A stretch of 20,953 nt of DNA from Clostridiaceae bacterium (GTDB taxonomy: Bacteria; Bacillota; Clostridia; Monoglobales; Firm-18), in assembly GCA_012511915.1 (NCBI GenBank), contig JAAZFB010000316.1, positions 1 to 20,953 on the forward strand, read 5' to 3'. The position numbers and the translations under genes are program-made. Numbering within the stretch: position 1 is the first letter of the stretch; each line of letters opens with the position of its first letter. Under the pieces are notes generated by a model that did no database searches, was not told where the DNA came from, and saw only the letters and a program-made list of their open reading frames with translations. Shown here piece by piece: positions 1 to 8,382 of the stretch.

Positions 1-2
1 CG

Positions 3-77
3 GTAATAATTGGTTTATTAGCGGGTTCCGGTCGTGCGTCCACACGGAAAAAAGACCTGTTACGCCGCCGTGATTGA
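3..77 (+). CDS. C-terminal tail of an unidentified protein (5' end outside window)
   Basis: Frame 3 is open from the window edge and ends at a TGA at 75-77, 33 bp before the htrA reading frame. The 24 visible residues start hydrophobic (VIIGLLAGSG) and finish with a strongly basic tail (RKKDLLRRRD). That pattern fits the cytoplasmic end of a membrane protein that follows a last transmembrane helix. Another frame is also open to an adjacent TGA, so the assignment is tentative. I do not recognise the protein. The short gap to htrA would allow cotranscription. Confidence 0.35.
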   Translation, partial: VIIGLLAGSGRASTRKKDLLRRRD

Positions 78-110
78 ATTTCCAGACAGGTCTAATATAA
101 CAAGAAAGGT

Positions 111-1391
111 ATGGTGAAAACTATGTATAACGATAATTATGAAAAGGACGAAAAAAATCTGGATTTTACAAATGCCGACATTGTGGAAGAAAATCAGTAT
201 ACATGGAACAATGATGATTTCCAGTATAAAACGGTATACGGCACAGCACGCCCACTTTATAAGGAAAAACAACTCTCAAAAAACAAACGTGGATTTTTCA
301 AATACACTGCTTCGGTTATTGCCGGAATGGTAGCAGGTGCAATTATATTTGCAAGTGCAAGCTCTTATGTAGAGCAAAAATATGCATCCGGCAAACCCCA
401 ACAAGTAGCCCAGTCAGGAGAACCGTCCAACATAAAAGGTGCCTCGACAGTAGGCTTGTTTGAGGGACAAATGTCAATAGTGGATATTGCAAAAAAGGCA
501 GGTCCGGCGGTGGTTGGCGTCGTGAGCAAAATGACTACCTCCACTTTCTTTGGAATGATGCAGGAAACAGAGGGCGGCGGCTCCGGAATTATTATTAAGC
601 CGGATGGCTATGTTATCACAAATCAACATGTTATCGAAGGCGCATCTGCTGTTAAAGTAATATTAAGTAACGGAAAAGAATATGATGCGAAGCTAATCGG
701 GCAGGACAAGAAAACTGACTTAGCCGTCATAAAAATAGAAGAAACCGGGCTCCCCACAGCAGAGCTTGGCGAATCCTCGGCTTTGGAAGTTGGCGAACTT
801 GCCGTTGCAATCGGTAATCCTTTAGGGCAAGAATTTGCAGGTTCGGTAACCGCGGGTGTTGTTAGCGCACTTAACAGAACAATGAATGTCGACGGCAGAC
901 AATACACTCTAATTCAAACTGATGCGTCAATAAACCCCGGTAACAGCGGAGGTGCCCTTGTGAACAAATTTGGACAAGTTGTGGGTATAAACACCGTCAA
1001 AATTGGCACAAGCGGATATGAGGGCATGGGGTTTGCAATACCGATCGATATCGCAATGCCAATTATAAATGAGCTTTTAGAAAGTGGTTATGTTAAAGGT
1101 CGGCCGGTTATCGGTTTGGGTCTTAGGGAAATAAATGAGCCAACTTCAAAAAGATATAATTTGCCCGAGGGGTTATATGTATTAGAGGTAACGGAATTTA
1201 GCGGTGCTGAAAAAGCGGGAGTCAAAGTGTCAGACATTATTACCAAGGCTAACGGCAAAGATGTCAGAACTGTTGACGAGCTGAACAAAATACGTGATAC
1301 CTTTAAAGCAGGCGACAGTATAGAACTGACTATTATTCGAGAAGAAAAAGTGCTCAACATTAATGTAGTATTAGGTGAAGAAAAACCGTAA
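111..1391 (+). CDS. htrA: HtrA/DegP-like membrane-anchored serine protease with PDZ domain
   Basis: Envelope quality-control protease that degrades misfolded exported proteins outside the membrane. The 426 residues read as an acidic cytoplasmic tail (1-60), one membrane anchor (about 64-86), a low-complexity linker, a trypsin-like domain (about 120-325) and one C-terminal PDZ domain (about 330-424). The catalytic triad is visible: His173 in ITNQHVIEG, Asp203 in KTDLAVIK and Ser279 in NPGNSGGAL. Length and layout match the usual Gram-positive HtrA. Start choice: ATG 111 sits almost on top of AAGAAAGG (102-109). ATG 123, in frame four codons later, is preceded by GGTGA and would be 12 nt from AAGAAAGG, so the protein may start at MYNDN. 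A perfect 15-bp terminator follows, so this is the last gene of its unit. Confidence 0.95.
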   Translation: MVKTMYNDNYEKDEKNLDFTNADIVEENQYTWNNDDFQYKTVYGTARPLYKEKQLSKNKRGFFKYTASVIAGMVAGAIIFASASSYVEQKYASGKPQQVAQSGEPSNIKGASTVGLFEGQMSIVDIAKKAGPAVVGVVSKMTTSTFFGMMQETEGGGSGIIIKPDGYVITNQHVIEGASAVKVILSNGKEYDAKLIGQDKKTDLAVIKIEETGLPTAELGESSALEVGELAVAIGNPLGQEFAGSVTAGVVSALNRTMNVDGRQYTLIQTDASINPGNSGGALVNKFGQVVGINTVKIGTSGYEGMGFAIPIDIAMPIINELLESGYVKGRPVIGLGLREINEPTSKRYNLPEGLYVLEVTEFSGAEKAGVKVSDIITKANGKDVRTVDELNKIRDTFKAGDSIELTIIREEKVLNINVVLGEEKP

Positions 1392-1394
1392 TAC

Positions 1395-1424
1395 TCAAGG
1401 CACTAGTACTCTGTCAAGGCACTA
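1395..1424. repeat. Solo copy of a MITE-type terminal repeat with a flanking 11-bp duplication
   Basis: CTAGTACTCTGTCAA at 1403-1417 is an exact 15-nt match to the reverse complement of the right end of the palindromic element at 9618-9784. The 11-mer TCAAGGCACTA occurs at 1395-1405 and again at 1414-1424, on either side of GTACTCTG. This looks like the scar of an insertion or an excised or solo end rather than a full element. It lies between the htrA stop and its terminator. Confidence 0.6.
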
Positions 1425-1425
1425 C

Positions 1426-1466
1426 GGCTTGTATCACAATTTTTCATTGTGATACAAGCCTCTTTT
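1426..1466 (+). terminator. Rho-independent terminator of htrA
   Basis: A perfect 15-bp stem (1426-1440 with 1446-1460, GGCTTGTATCACAAT and its complement) has a 5-nt TTTTC loop and is followed by TCTTTT. It lies 34 bp after the htrA stop. Confidence 0.9.
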
Positions 1467-1495
1467 ATACTATTTTATACTAGACCTATCTACTG

Positions 1496-1663
1496 TCAAC
1501 TGCAATAGCCCTCTTCCTCCGTCAGAATACCGGCATTCTTTTTTTTGATTGTTTTAAAATCCAAGTCTTTTTGAAGTATCAGGTTAATTAATTCCTCTGC
1601 CACCTTTTTTTCTTCGGAATCCATTATTACTTGTCCTAAAATAAGCATTCTCCCCCGAAGCAT
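1496..1663 (-). CDS. Small hypothetical protein (55 aa)
   Basis: A short frame on the minus strand with a convincing start: AAGGTGGG lies 7 nt before the ATG at 1661-1663. The protein begins MLRGRMLILGQVIMDSEE and is rich in Lys and Glu (VAEELINLILQKDLDFKT, then KKKNAGILTEEEG), ending in YCS. It looks helical and soluble, with no membrane segment. Internal Met6 and Met14 are other possible starts. I do not recognise the family. It is convergent with htrA and divergent from the radical SAM gene, so it is an isolated transcription unit. Evidence for coding is the ribosome binding site and a composition like that of a real protein. Confidence 0.55.
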   Translation of the reverse strand: MLRGRMLILGQVIMDSEEKKVAEELINLILQKDLDFKTIKKKNAGILTEEEGYCS

Positions 1664-1747
1664 ATTTTTACCCACCTTTTATCCCTCCAAAATATCATAT
1701 GTATGTGGCAATTATACAATAAATGGAAATAAATGTCAATACGTAAT

Positions 1748-1776
1748 TTGACTTGTTTTCAGGTTGGTGATAAAAT
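1748..1776 (+). promoter_or_regulatory. Sigma-A type promoter of the DUF4080 radical SAM gene
   Basis: TTGACT (1748-1753), a 17-bp spacer and TAAAAT (1771-1776), followed by AGAGGAG (1782-1788) nine bases before the GTG start at 1798. The predicted leader is only about 15 nt. Confidence 0.8.
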
Positions 1777-1797
1777 GTAGTAGAGGAGTGATTAGGC

Positions 1798-3327
1798 GTG
1801 AAAACAATTATTACAACACTAAACTCAAGGTATTCTCATTCATGCCTTGCCATTAGATACTTAGAAAAGTATTGTGCACAGTATGCACCGGTTGCGATAG
1901 AATTTTCAATAAACGATAATATAAATACGGTATACTCACGATTAGTCCAACATCATGCCGATATATACTGTTTTTCATGTTATATATGGAATATAACGCA
2001 AATTTGCCGCCTTGCAGAAATGATAAAGATTGCTTTGCCGCAAAGTATAATAGTTTTTGGCGGACCCCAGGCTGAGGCATTCGACTATGTTGACTACTTA
2101 ATAATGGGTGAGGGTGAGCAAGCATTATACTATTTGCTTGGTTGCTTAAAAAATGGCGGCACGCCGCCACGTATAATAAAAAAAGAAACGGATTTAACAA
2201 AAATTCCGTTGCCATACACTAAAAGTGATATCCTTGGTCAAAAAAACAAAATAATATATTTTGAAACATCAAGGGGCTGCCCGTTTGATTGCACATACTG
2301 TCTTTCTTCCATTGACAAAAGGGTTAGATATTTTCCTTGGGATTATGTCGAACAAGCTCTTTCGCTGTTTTTTCAAAATGATGTTCCTATTGTAAAATTA
2401 GTTGACAGAACATTCAATTGTAATTCCGCTTGGGCGGAAAAAATCATAGATTATACAATTAATAACAGTAAATGCACTTGTGTTCATCTTGAAATAGCGC
2501 CCCATCTGCTTACCCAAAAGCAAATAACCCTGTTATGCTCCACACCGCATCTGTTTAAATTAGAAATGGGAATACAATCCACAAACCAAAAAACGTTGGC
2601 TGCAATAAATAGAACATTTGACTTGGAAAAAGCCGCACAAAATATCAGACAGCTTGGGAAATCAGGTATAAAAATGCATCTAGATTTAATCGCAGGTCTG
2701 CCGTTTGAAGACTATGCTTCGTTTAAGGGGTCGTTCGATTATGTATATTCATTACAGCCGGATATGCTTCAGCTTGGGTTTTTAAAGGTGCTAAAGAATA
2801 CAGCAATGGAAACCCAACCGGGCATATATTATTCGAAATATCCCCCTTTTGAGGTGCTAAAAACTGACTGGCTGAGTGCGCATGAAGTATGCAAGCTACA
2901 ACAGGTTGAAAATGCTGTTGATAGGTTTTATAATAGCGGTATTTTTGCAAAAACAATTAATTCACTAACGAGTAACACTTCTGCCTTTAGTGTGTTCGAA
3001 CAGCTTGGAACAATGTTGGCAGCAGCTGAAGAAGATGGCAAGGAATCACGATACGCACTTTATGATTTGCTCTTTAGCTTTGGCGGCAACAGTATAGCAT
3101 ACCAGCTTGCACTTGATTTTTTAGAAAACAATAAACATGCCCCCTTACCGGGGTTTATAAACAGAACCGCTCCTGAAGGATACAATACTGCATTTAAAAA
3201 ATACACCAAACAAAACAATATATGTTTGAATGATGTACGAATTGAGCCGATATTCGATAAAATATTTCTTTTTGATTATAAAAACAAAACAACAAAAATA
3301 GTATCAAATGATTTTTGGAAGGTATAG
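1798..3327 (+). CDS. B12-binding-domain radical SAM protein with DUF4080 C-terminus
   Basis: A radical S-adenosylmethionine enzyme of the cobalamin-binding-domain class; the substrate is unknown. Residues 1-125 form a Rossmann-like B12-binding-type domain (GGPQAEAF near 88-95, MGEGEQAL near 103-110). The radical SAM core follows, with the 4Fe-4S motif CPFDCTYC (Cys161, Cys165, Cys168). About residues 350-509 match what I know of the DUF4080 region found in clostridial members. The 509-residue length is a little short of, but typical for, the family. It starts at GTG with a strong ribosome binding site and promoter, and it appears to be transcribed alone, convergent with the ATP synthase operon. 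The family assignment is strong; the reaction cannot be told from sequence. Confidence 0.88.
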   Translation: MKTIITTLNSRYSHSCLAIRYLEKYCAQYAPVAIEFSINDNINTVYSRLVQHHADIYCFSCYIWNITQICRLAEMIKIALPQSIIVFGGPQAEAFDYVDYLIMGEGEQALYYLLGCLKNGGTPPRIIKKETDLTKIPLPYTKSDILGQKNKIIYFETSRGCPFDCTYCLSSIDKRVRYFPWDYVEQALSLFFQNDVPIVKLVDRTFNCNSAWAEKIIDYTINNSKCTCVHLEIAPHLLTQKQITLLCSTPHLFKLEMGIQSTNQKTLAAINRTFDLEKAAQNIRQLGKSGIKMHLDLIAGLPFEDYASFKGSFDYVYSLQPDMLQLGFLKVLKNTAMETQPGIYYSKYPPFEVLKTDWLSAHEVCKLQQVENAVDRFYNSGIFAKTINSLTSNTSAFSVFEQLGTMLAAAEEDGKESRYALYDLLFSFGGNSIAYQLALDFLENNKHAPLPGFINRTAPEGYNTAFKKYTKQNNICLNDVRIEPIFDKIFLFDYKNKTTKIVSNDFWKV

Positions 3328-3329
3328 AC

Positions 3330-3371
3330 TTTATACTATTCCTAATTTAATGCTAATACTAATTAGTATTA
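3330..3371. terminator. AT-rich palindrome between convergent genes, carrying a dispersed repeat end
   Basis: 3354-3371 (TAATACTAATTAGTATTA) is a perfect 18-bp palindrome between the radical SAM gene and atpC. Read on the minus strand, the adjacent 3330-3348 (AAATTAGGAATAGTATAAA) matches the right end of the structured repeats at 19740-19822 and 20118-20186 at 18 of 19 positions. It probably acts as a weak bidirectional terminator; the stem has no GC core and no long T run. Confidence 0.45.
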
Positions 3372-3372
3372 T

Positions 3373-3813
3373 CTACCTATCCTTCCTTTTTTGACTGTTT
3401 TGGGGGCCGCCATAACTACCCTTCACCCGTAGCCTGCTCACTGCTCGCGCCAGACGGGTCTGGGCAGTATGATATTCTCGAATACTTCTGTTTTGCATAA
3501 TTGCTTCTCTTGCCTCATCTGCCGCACGCTTTGCCCTGTTGGCATCGATTTCTTCCGGAAGTTCTACCGAGTCGACCAGCACCAATACCCTGTTATCCTC
3601 CACCTTTACAAGACCGTGGGAAACAGACACAACCTTTGTTTCCTGTCCGAGTATTCTATAAAACATTGCCCCGGGCACTACAGCGATAATGGTGTTGCTG
3701 TGATGTGCCAGGATTCCATATTGGCCTCGTAAGGAGGGAATAATCAAAGACTCACAGGGGCCTGCGTAAAACGGATTGTCTGCCGATAAAATCTCCATAT
3801 AAAAAGTGTTCAT
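3373..3813 (-). CDS. atpC: F-type ATP synthase subunit epsilon
   Basis: Central-stalk subunit of F1, which rotates with gamma and can inhibit ATP hydrolysis. The 146 residues show the usual N-terminal beta-sandwich (FYMEILSADNPFYAGPCESL, then the conserved GQYGILAHHSNTIIAVVPG) and a two-helix C-terminal domain rich in Ala and Arg (about 85-135). Residues 85-110 (ELPEEIDANRAKRAADEARE) match the family well. The start overlaps the atpD stop as ATGA. This is the only gene of the operon with an unambiguous ATG start, and it is the last one. Confidence 0.95.
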   Translation of the reverse strand: MNTFYMEILSADNPFYAGPCESLIIPSLRGQYGILAHHSNTIIAVVPGAMFYRILGQETKVVSVSHGLVKVEDNRVLVLVDSVELPEEIDANRAKRAADEAREAIMQNRSIREYHTAQTRLARAVSRLRVKGSYGGPQNSQKRKDR

Positions 3814-5216
3814 ATTCGCTTTTCATATCCCATCTTTTTAGCTTTAGTCACCACATCTTCAACGGTTTTCACATTGAAGAATGCAGCTTCCGGATAAGAG
3901 TCCATTTCGCCATTTACGATTGCTTTAAACCCTCTTATGGTTTCATGCAGAGGCACATAAACACCCGGCAGTCCTGTGAATTTTTCCGCCACATGAATTG
4001 GTTGTGATAAAAACCTTTGTATTCTCCTTGCACGGGCTACAACCAATTTGTCCTCATCCCCCAACTCTTCAACGCCCAAAATTGCAATAATATCTTGAAG
4101 TTCATTGTATTTTTGAAGGTGTTCCTGAACAGCTCTAGCGGTATTGTAATGCTCCTGTCCCACAATGTCCGCTTCCAAAATACGAGACGAAGATTCAAGC
4201 GGGTCAACAGCAGGGTAAATCCCCTGCTCGGCAACCCTTCGGCTTAATACCGTAGTGGCATCAAGATGGGTAAAGGTTGTGGCAGGCGCCGGATCTGTCA
4301 AATCATCGGCGGGCACATATACCGCCTGGACAGAAGTAATCGAACCATTTTGTGTGGAGGTGATTCTCTCTTGCAATACTCCCATGTCCTCTGCTAAGGT
4401 AGGTTGATATCCTACGGCGGAAGGCATGCGCCCAAGCAATGTTGAAACCTCGCTACCGGCTTGTACAAAGCGGTAAATATTATCAATGAACAGTAACACG
4501 TCTTTTTGCTCGCTGTCCCTAAAATATTCCGCCATTGTCAGACCGGAAAGTCCTACTCGCATTCTAATGCCGGGTGATTCATTCATTTGCCCGAATACCA
4601 GTGCTGTTTTTCCTGCAACTCCGCTTTCCTGCATTTCCCTCCAGAGATCATTTCCTTCACGGCTTCTCTCTCCAATTCCGGTAAAAACTGAGTATCCCCC
4701 ATGTTGCATGGCAACATTGTGAATGAGTTCCTGAATTAAAACTGTCTTTCCAACACCTGCGCCGCCAAACAAACCAATTTTCCCGCCTTTTGGGTAAGGC
4801 TCCAGCAGGTCAATAATTTTAATGCCCGTTTCTAAAATTTCAAAGGAAGGACGCTGGCTATCAAATGAAGGCGCTTTTCTATGGATTTCCCATCTCAGTT
4901 CTGTTTCCGAAACAGGCGGACCGCCGTCAATGACCTCCCCCAGCACATTAAACATCCGCCCTAAGGTGCATTCTCCGACCGGGACACTAATGCCCTTGCC
5001 TGTTGCCATGACTGCCATATCCCGCGAAAGATTTTCGCTCTCATCAAGCATAATACAACGAACTGTGCCCTTTCCTACATGTTGCGCCACTTCCATAACA
5101 TGCACCTTTTCGTTGACGGTGACGGTAAGGGCTTCTTTTATTTTAGGCAGTTGTCCCTGCTCAAACTCTACATCAATAACAGAGCCGGATATTTGTACTA
5201 TGTGTCCTAAATTCAC
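3810..5216 (-). CDS. atpD: F-type ATP synthase subunit beta
   Basis: Catalytic subunit of F1. The 468 residues are normal in length. Walker A is GGAGVGKT at 151-158, the catalytic glutamate is Glu183 in GIGERSREGND, and the segment LLFIDNIYRFVQAGSEVSTL is the conserved Walker B and adenine-side region. The DELSEED-type loop reads EELGDED here, a mild divergence. It starts with GTG (5214-5216), with AGGGAGG inside the 3' end of atpG as its ribosome binding site, and lies 2 nt after the atpG stop, so translation is likely coupled. It overlaps atpC by 4 nt. Confidence 0.98.
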   Translation of the reverse strand: MNLGHIVQISGSVIDVEFEQGQLPKIKEALTVTVNEKVHVMEVAQHVGKGTVRCIMLDESENLSRDMAVMATGKGISVPVGECTLGRMFNVLGEVIDGGPPVSETELRWEIHRKAPSFDSQRPSFEILETGIKIIDLLEPYPKGGKIGLFGGAGVGKTVLIQELIHNVAMQHGGYSVFTGIGERSREGNDLWREMQESGVAGKTALVFGQMNESPGIRMRVGLSGLTMAEYFRDSEQKDVLLFIDNIYRFVQAGSEVSTLLGRMPSAVGYQPTLAEDMGVLQERITSTQNGSITSVQAVYVPADDLTDPAPATTFTHLDATTVLSRRVAEQGIYPAVDPLESSSRILEADIVGQEHYNTARAVQEHLQKYNELQDIIAILGVEELGDEDKLVVARARRIQRFLSQPIHVAEKFTGLPGVYVPLHETIRGFKAIVNGEMDSYPEAAFFNVKTVEDVVTKAKKMGYEKRI

Positions 5217-5218
5217 GG

Positions 5219-6130
5219 CTACAACGCCTCCCTTTCACGTTTTATTTTCTGTGCCTTTGCACCGTATGTCACTTCCGTTATTTCCTGCGTAATAGCCATC
5301 TGCCGCACCTGATTATATGCTGTGGTAAGAGTGTCAAGAATTTTTTCAGCGTTTTTGTTTGCTGAATCCATAGCAGTCATACGGGCGCTTTGTTCACTGC
5401 AAAAGCTGTCAACAAGCGCACTGTAAACAAAGCCGGACAACCAGCTTTTGACCACACTGTTTACAACAGACTCAACCGAAGGAAAAAATTCAAAAGGTGC
5501 AGACATTCCCGCTTCGTGTTTATCTTTTGTAAAGTGCACAGAATTCGTTCTGTGAAAAGGTAAAAGTCGTGAGGAAACCACCTTGGTAGTCAGACTGTTT
5601 TTTAAATCACTATAGATTACAAATATCTTATCCAATACATCTTGATCATACAAATCCAATAGCGTAGTGCTGATATCTCTTGCCCTATCCATGGTTGGAT
5701 TCTGTGCTGTATATAAAAAGCTTTTATCCACGGTTATTGCCTGCCGCGAAAAAAATCGCCGTCCATATTCGCCAACTACGAAGAGCTTGGTGTCAGGATG
5801 CTCAGATATAAGCTTTTGCGCTTCTTTGATTACTGCCTTGTTATACGAGCCCGCTAATCCCTTGTCTGCAGTAATGACCAAAAGCCCATAGGTTCCGTCA
5901 GGGGCCTCACTTCCGTCTGCGGGATAAAAATAACGGTTTTCAACATCCTCCACCTTACGAAAAATGCGCTTAATCTCACTGTTTAGTGCATCAAAGTATG
6001 GTCTTGTATTGTCTAATTCTGCTTTTGCTTTCCGCATCTTAGTTGAAGCTATCATATACATGGCATTCGTAATTTTCCTGGTGTCATGAATACTGTTAAT
6101 TCGAGTTCTTATTTCCTTGGTGTTTGCCAA
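5219..6130 (-). CDS. atpG: F-type ATP synthase subunit gamma
   Basis: Rotor shaft of F1. The 303 residues include the conserved N-terminal coiled coil (MANTKEIRTRINSIHDTRKI, then TNAMYMIASTKMRKA), the central Rossmann-like part (YGLLVITADKGLAGSYNKA) and the C-terminal helix (SARMTAMDSANKNAEKILDT). It starts at TTG directly after the TAA stop of atpA with no gap and only a weak upstream GGTG, so it probably depends on coupling to atpA. Its length is slightly above the usual 285-290. Confidence 0.97.
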   Translation of the reverse strand: MANTKEIRTRINSIHDTRKITNAMYMIASTKMRKAKAELDNTRPYFDALNSEIKRIFRKVEDVENRYFYPADGSEAPDGTYGLLVITADKGLAGSYNKAVIKEAQKLISEHPDTKLFVVGEYGRRFFSRQAITVDKSFLYTAQNPTMDRARDISTTLLDLYDQDVLDKIFVIYSDLKNSLTTKVVSSRLLPFHRTNSVHFTKDKHEAGMSAPFEFFPSVESVVNSVVKSWLSGFVYSALVDSFCSEQSARMTAMDSANKNAEKILDTLTTAYNQVRQMAITQEITEVTYGAKAQKIKREREAL

Positions 6131-7885
6131 TTATTCATCACCGCCATATTCCCGTGCAAACCTCAATATATCCTCTTTAATAGTATCGGTAAATTCTCCA
6201 TTTTCAACTGCGCTGTATATATGGGGTGCATGTTGCTCAATGAATCGGAGTATCCCATACTTAAACTTCTGGATTTCCTCCGGAGAGATGCCATGCATTA
6301 TATCGTTTAGCGCCGCCGTAAGCAAGATAATCTGCTCATGCTGCTTCAATGGCCGATGCTTTTCTTGACGTAGCAGTTGCATTAGGCTGTGCCCGTAATC
6401 AAGCTGATGCCTTGTAATTTCATCAAGGTCGCTGGCAAACTGCATAAAGACCTCCATCTCTTGGTACTGCGCCAAATCCAAACGAAGGGTTCCTACTGCC
6501 GATTTCATTGCTTTTGTCTGTGCATCTCCTCCTACACGTGAAACAGACAAACCGATATTTATTGCCGGACGTTGACCGGAGAAAAACAAATCACTCTCTA
6601 AAAAGATTTGTCCGTCAGTTATTGAGATAACATTAGTTGGTATATAGGCCGAAACATCACCCATCTGTGTTTCCACAATAGGGAGTGCCGTCATACTGCC
6701 GCCGCCTCTTTCGTTGGAAAGCTGAGCCGAACGTTCTAACAGGCGGGAATGAAGATAAAAAACATCACCGGGATAAGCTTCACGCCCCGGAGGACGCTCA
6801 AGTAAAAGGCTTAGGGAACGGTATGAAATAGCGTGTTTGGTCAAATCATCATAAACAATAAGAACTGCCTGCCCTTTGTTCATAAAATATTCACCCAGTG
6901 CACAGCCCGAATAAGGTGCAATATACTGGAGCGGAGTAGGGTCGCTGGCAGATGCATTAACTACAATTGAATATTCCATAGCACCGTGGCTTCGAAGGGT
7001 GTCTACCGTACGGGCAATGGAACTTGCCTTTTGACCGATAGCCACATAAATGCAAACCACGTCCTTACCTTTTTGGTTAAGTATAGTATCTATCGCAATG
7101 GTGGTTTTACCGGTCTGACGGTCGCCTATTATCAGCTCCCGCTGCCCATGACCAATCGGGAACATAGTATCAATTGCTAAAATTCCGGTCTCCAAGGGTT
7201 TATTAACAGGCTGGCGGTCTATAATCTCCGGGGCAGGTGACTCGATAGGATGGTATCCCTCACCCTTAATGGAACCCTTTCCGTCGATAGGGCTCCCAAG
7301 TGCATTTATAACACGCCCCTTAAAACCATCGCCAACCGGAATGCCTGCGGTTCTTCCCGTTCTCTTTACTACACTGCCCTCCATAATGCTTTGGTCATCA
7401 TCAAAAAGGATGCAACCAATCTCGTCGCGTTTAAGCTCCAATACCATCCCGCGCACACCGTTGGAAAAAACTAAAATCTCTTGATATGTGGCACCCCTAA
7501 GACCGCTTACAGTAGCAATCCCGTCTCCCACCGTCAACACCGTGCCGACTTCCTGCTCCAGCGCCTGTGGGGTCCAGTTATCAATTGTCTCTTGAATGAG
7601 GGGAATTATATTATTATTTTCAGCCGAAAGATGAATGATTTTCTCTTTAAGTTGCTGTAATCTGCCGTTTAAACTCCAATCATATACAGAAGCTATTGTG
7701 CTATTATGGGTTCCGACCTCTAAGCGAAAACCATCTGTTAACTTCGCATCTTCTCTCCAGGATAGCGCGATATCGTCATGATATTTATTTTTCAAAAATT
7801 CGATCAGCTGTTGTTTTTGTATATCGCTTGGGCGCTCGGCACTATAAAGTATTGCCTCTGCCCTTAAGTTTCTGTTGTTTGCCAC
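6131..7885 (-). CDS. atpA: F-type ATP synthase subunit alpha with N-terminal delta-CTD-like extension
   Basis: Non-catalytic nucleotide-binding subunit of F1, but 584 residues instead of about 505. The alpha part begins near residue 90 and is normal: EVGTVLTVGDGIATVSGL, Walker A GDRQTGKT at 254-261, and the arginine-finger region GLSVSRVGGDAQTKA. The extra residues (about 10-85) are not a random extension. They read SAERPSDIQKQQLIEFLKNK, then a central stretch, then DWSLNGRLQQLKE. This follows the C-terminal domain of the delta subunit (OSCP family), whose hallmark is roughly ALSEQQLAKI followed by DGSVRGRLERL. No separate delta gene lies between atpF and atpA, where it normally sits; the gap is 4 nt. 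The start is GTG with GAGGAG 7 nt upstream, inside the end of atpF. The ORF is uninterrupted, so the fusion is read as one protein. Confidence 0.96.
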   Translation of the reverse strand: MANNRNLRAEAILYSAERPSDIQKQQLIEFLKNKYHDDIALSWREDAKLTDGFRLEVGTHNSTIASVYDWSLNGRLQQLKEKIIHLSAENNNIIPLIQETIDNWTPQALEQEVGTVLTVGDGIATVSGLRGATYQEILVFSNGVRGMVLELKRDEIGCILFDDDQSIMEGSVVKRTGRTAGIPVGDGFKGRVINALGSPIDGKGSIKGEGYHPIESPAPEIIDRQPVNKPLETGILAIDTMFPIGHGQRELIIGDRQTGKTTIAIDTILNQKGKDVVCIYVAIGQKASSIARTVDTLRSHGAMEYSIVVNASASDPTPLQYIAPYSGCALGEYFMNKGQAVLIVYDDLTKHAISYRSLSLLLERPPGREAYPGDVFYLHSRLLERSAQLSNERGGGSMTALPIVETQMGDVSAYIPTNVISITDGQIFLESDLFFSGQRPAINIGLSVSRVGGDAQTKAMKSAVGTLRLDLAQYQEMEVFMQFASDLDEITRHQLDYGHSLMQLLRQEKHRPLKQHEQIILLTAALNDIMHGISPEEIQKFKYGILRFIEQHAPHIYSAVENGEFTDTIKEDILRFAREYGGDE

Positions 7886-7889
7886 GCCC

Positions 7890-8369
7890 TCACTCCTCTT
7901 TTACAGCAAACAGAAACTCATCAAGTGCGTCCGATGCTGACTTTGCCAGTAATTTTTCTGTGGCGGCCATTGCCATATGGGCAATTTCCTGTTGGGTATC
8001 CTCTAAAATTTTTGCACGTTCACGTTGTGCAGCATCCTGCGCATCTGAAATAATCTTTGCAGCCTGTTCTTGGGCATTTTCAAGCAGTCTATTAATCTCT
8101 TGCTGTATTTGTTGAACTGCACTTGCCCTTCTGTTTTCAATTGTGGTTTCCAAATCCTCGAGGCGTTCCTTGTATGATGCCTCCATATCTTCCGCTTGTT
8201 TTAACTTTCCTTTGGTGTCAATGTCCATTTTGTTATAGTACCCTGCCTTTTGCTCCATAAAGTTTTTAATGGGTTTATACAGCAACAAGTACAGCCCAAG
8301 GCTTAAAACTGAAAAGTTTAGCAGGTGCAAAAGTATCTGCTGCCAATCGATGTTCAAAGGGATTTTCAA
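7890..8369 (-). CDS. atpF: F-type ATP synthase subunit b
   Basis: Peripheral-stalk subunit linking Fo to F1. The 159 residues have one N-terminal membrane helix (about 9-30, ILLHLLNFSVLSLGLYLLLY), the family motif YKPIKNFMEQK, and then a long alanine/glutamate-rich coiled coil to the end (AMAATEKLLAKSASDALDEF). Length and composition are ordinary, so this is not a b-delta fusion. The start is TTG at 8367-8369 with AGGGGGTG 7 nt upstream. It lies between atpE and atpA. Confidence 0.96.
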   Translation of the reverse strand: MKIPLNIDWQQILLHLLNFSVLSLGLYLLLYKPIKNFMEQKAGYYNKMDIDTKGKLKQAEDMEASYKERLEDLETTIENRRASAVQQIQQEINRLLENAQEQAAKIISDAQDAAQRERAKILEDTQQEIAHMAMAATEKLLAKSASDALDEFLFAVKEE

Positions 8370-8382
8370 ACTAATTCACCCC

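Noticed and set aside
4822..5292. 156-residue plus-strand frame opposite atpD and atpG.
   Set aside because: It is the complement of strongly conserved atpD/atpG coding sequence, has no ribosome binding site and no recognisable domain.
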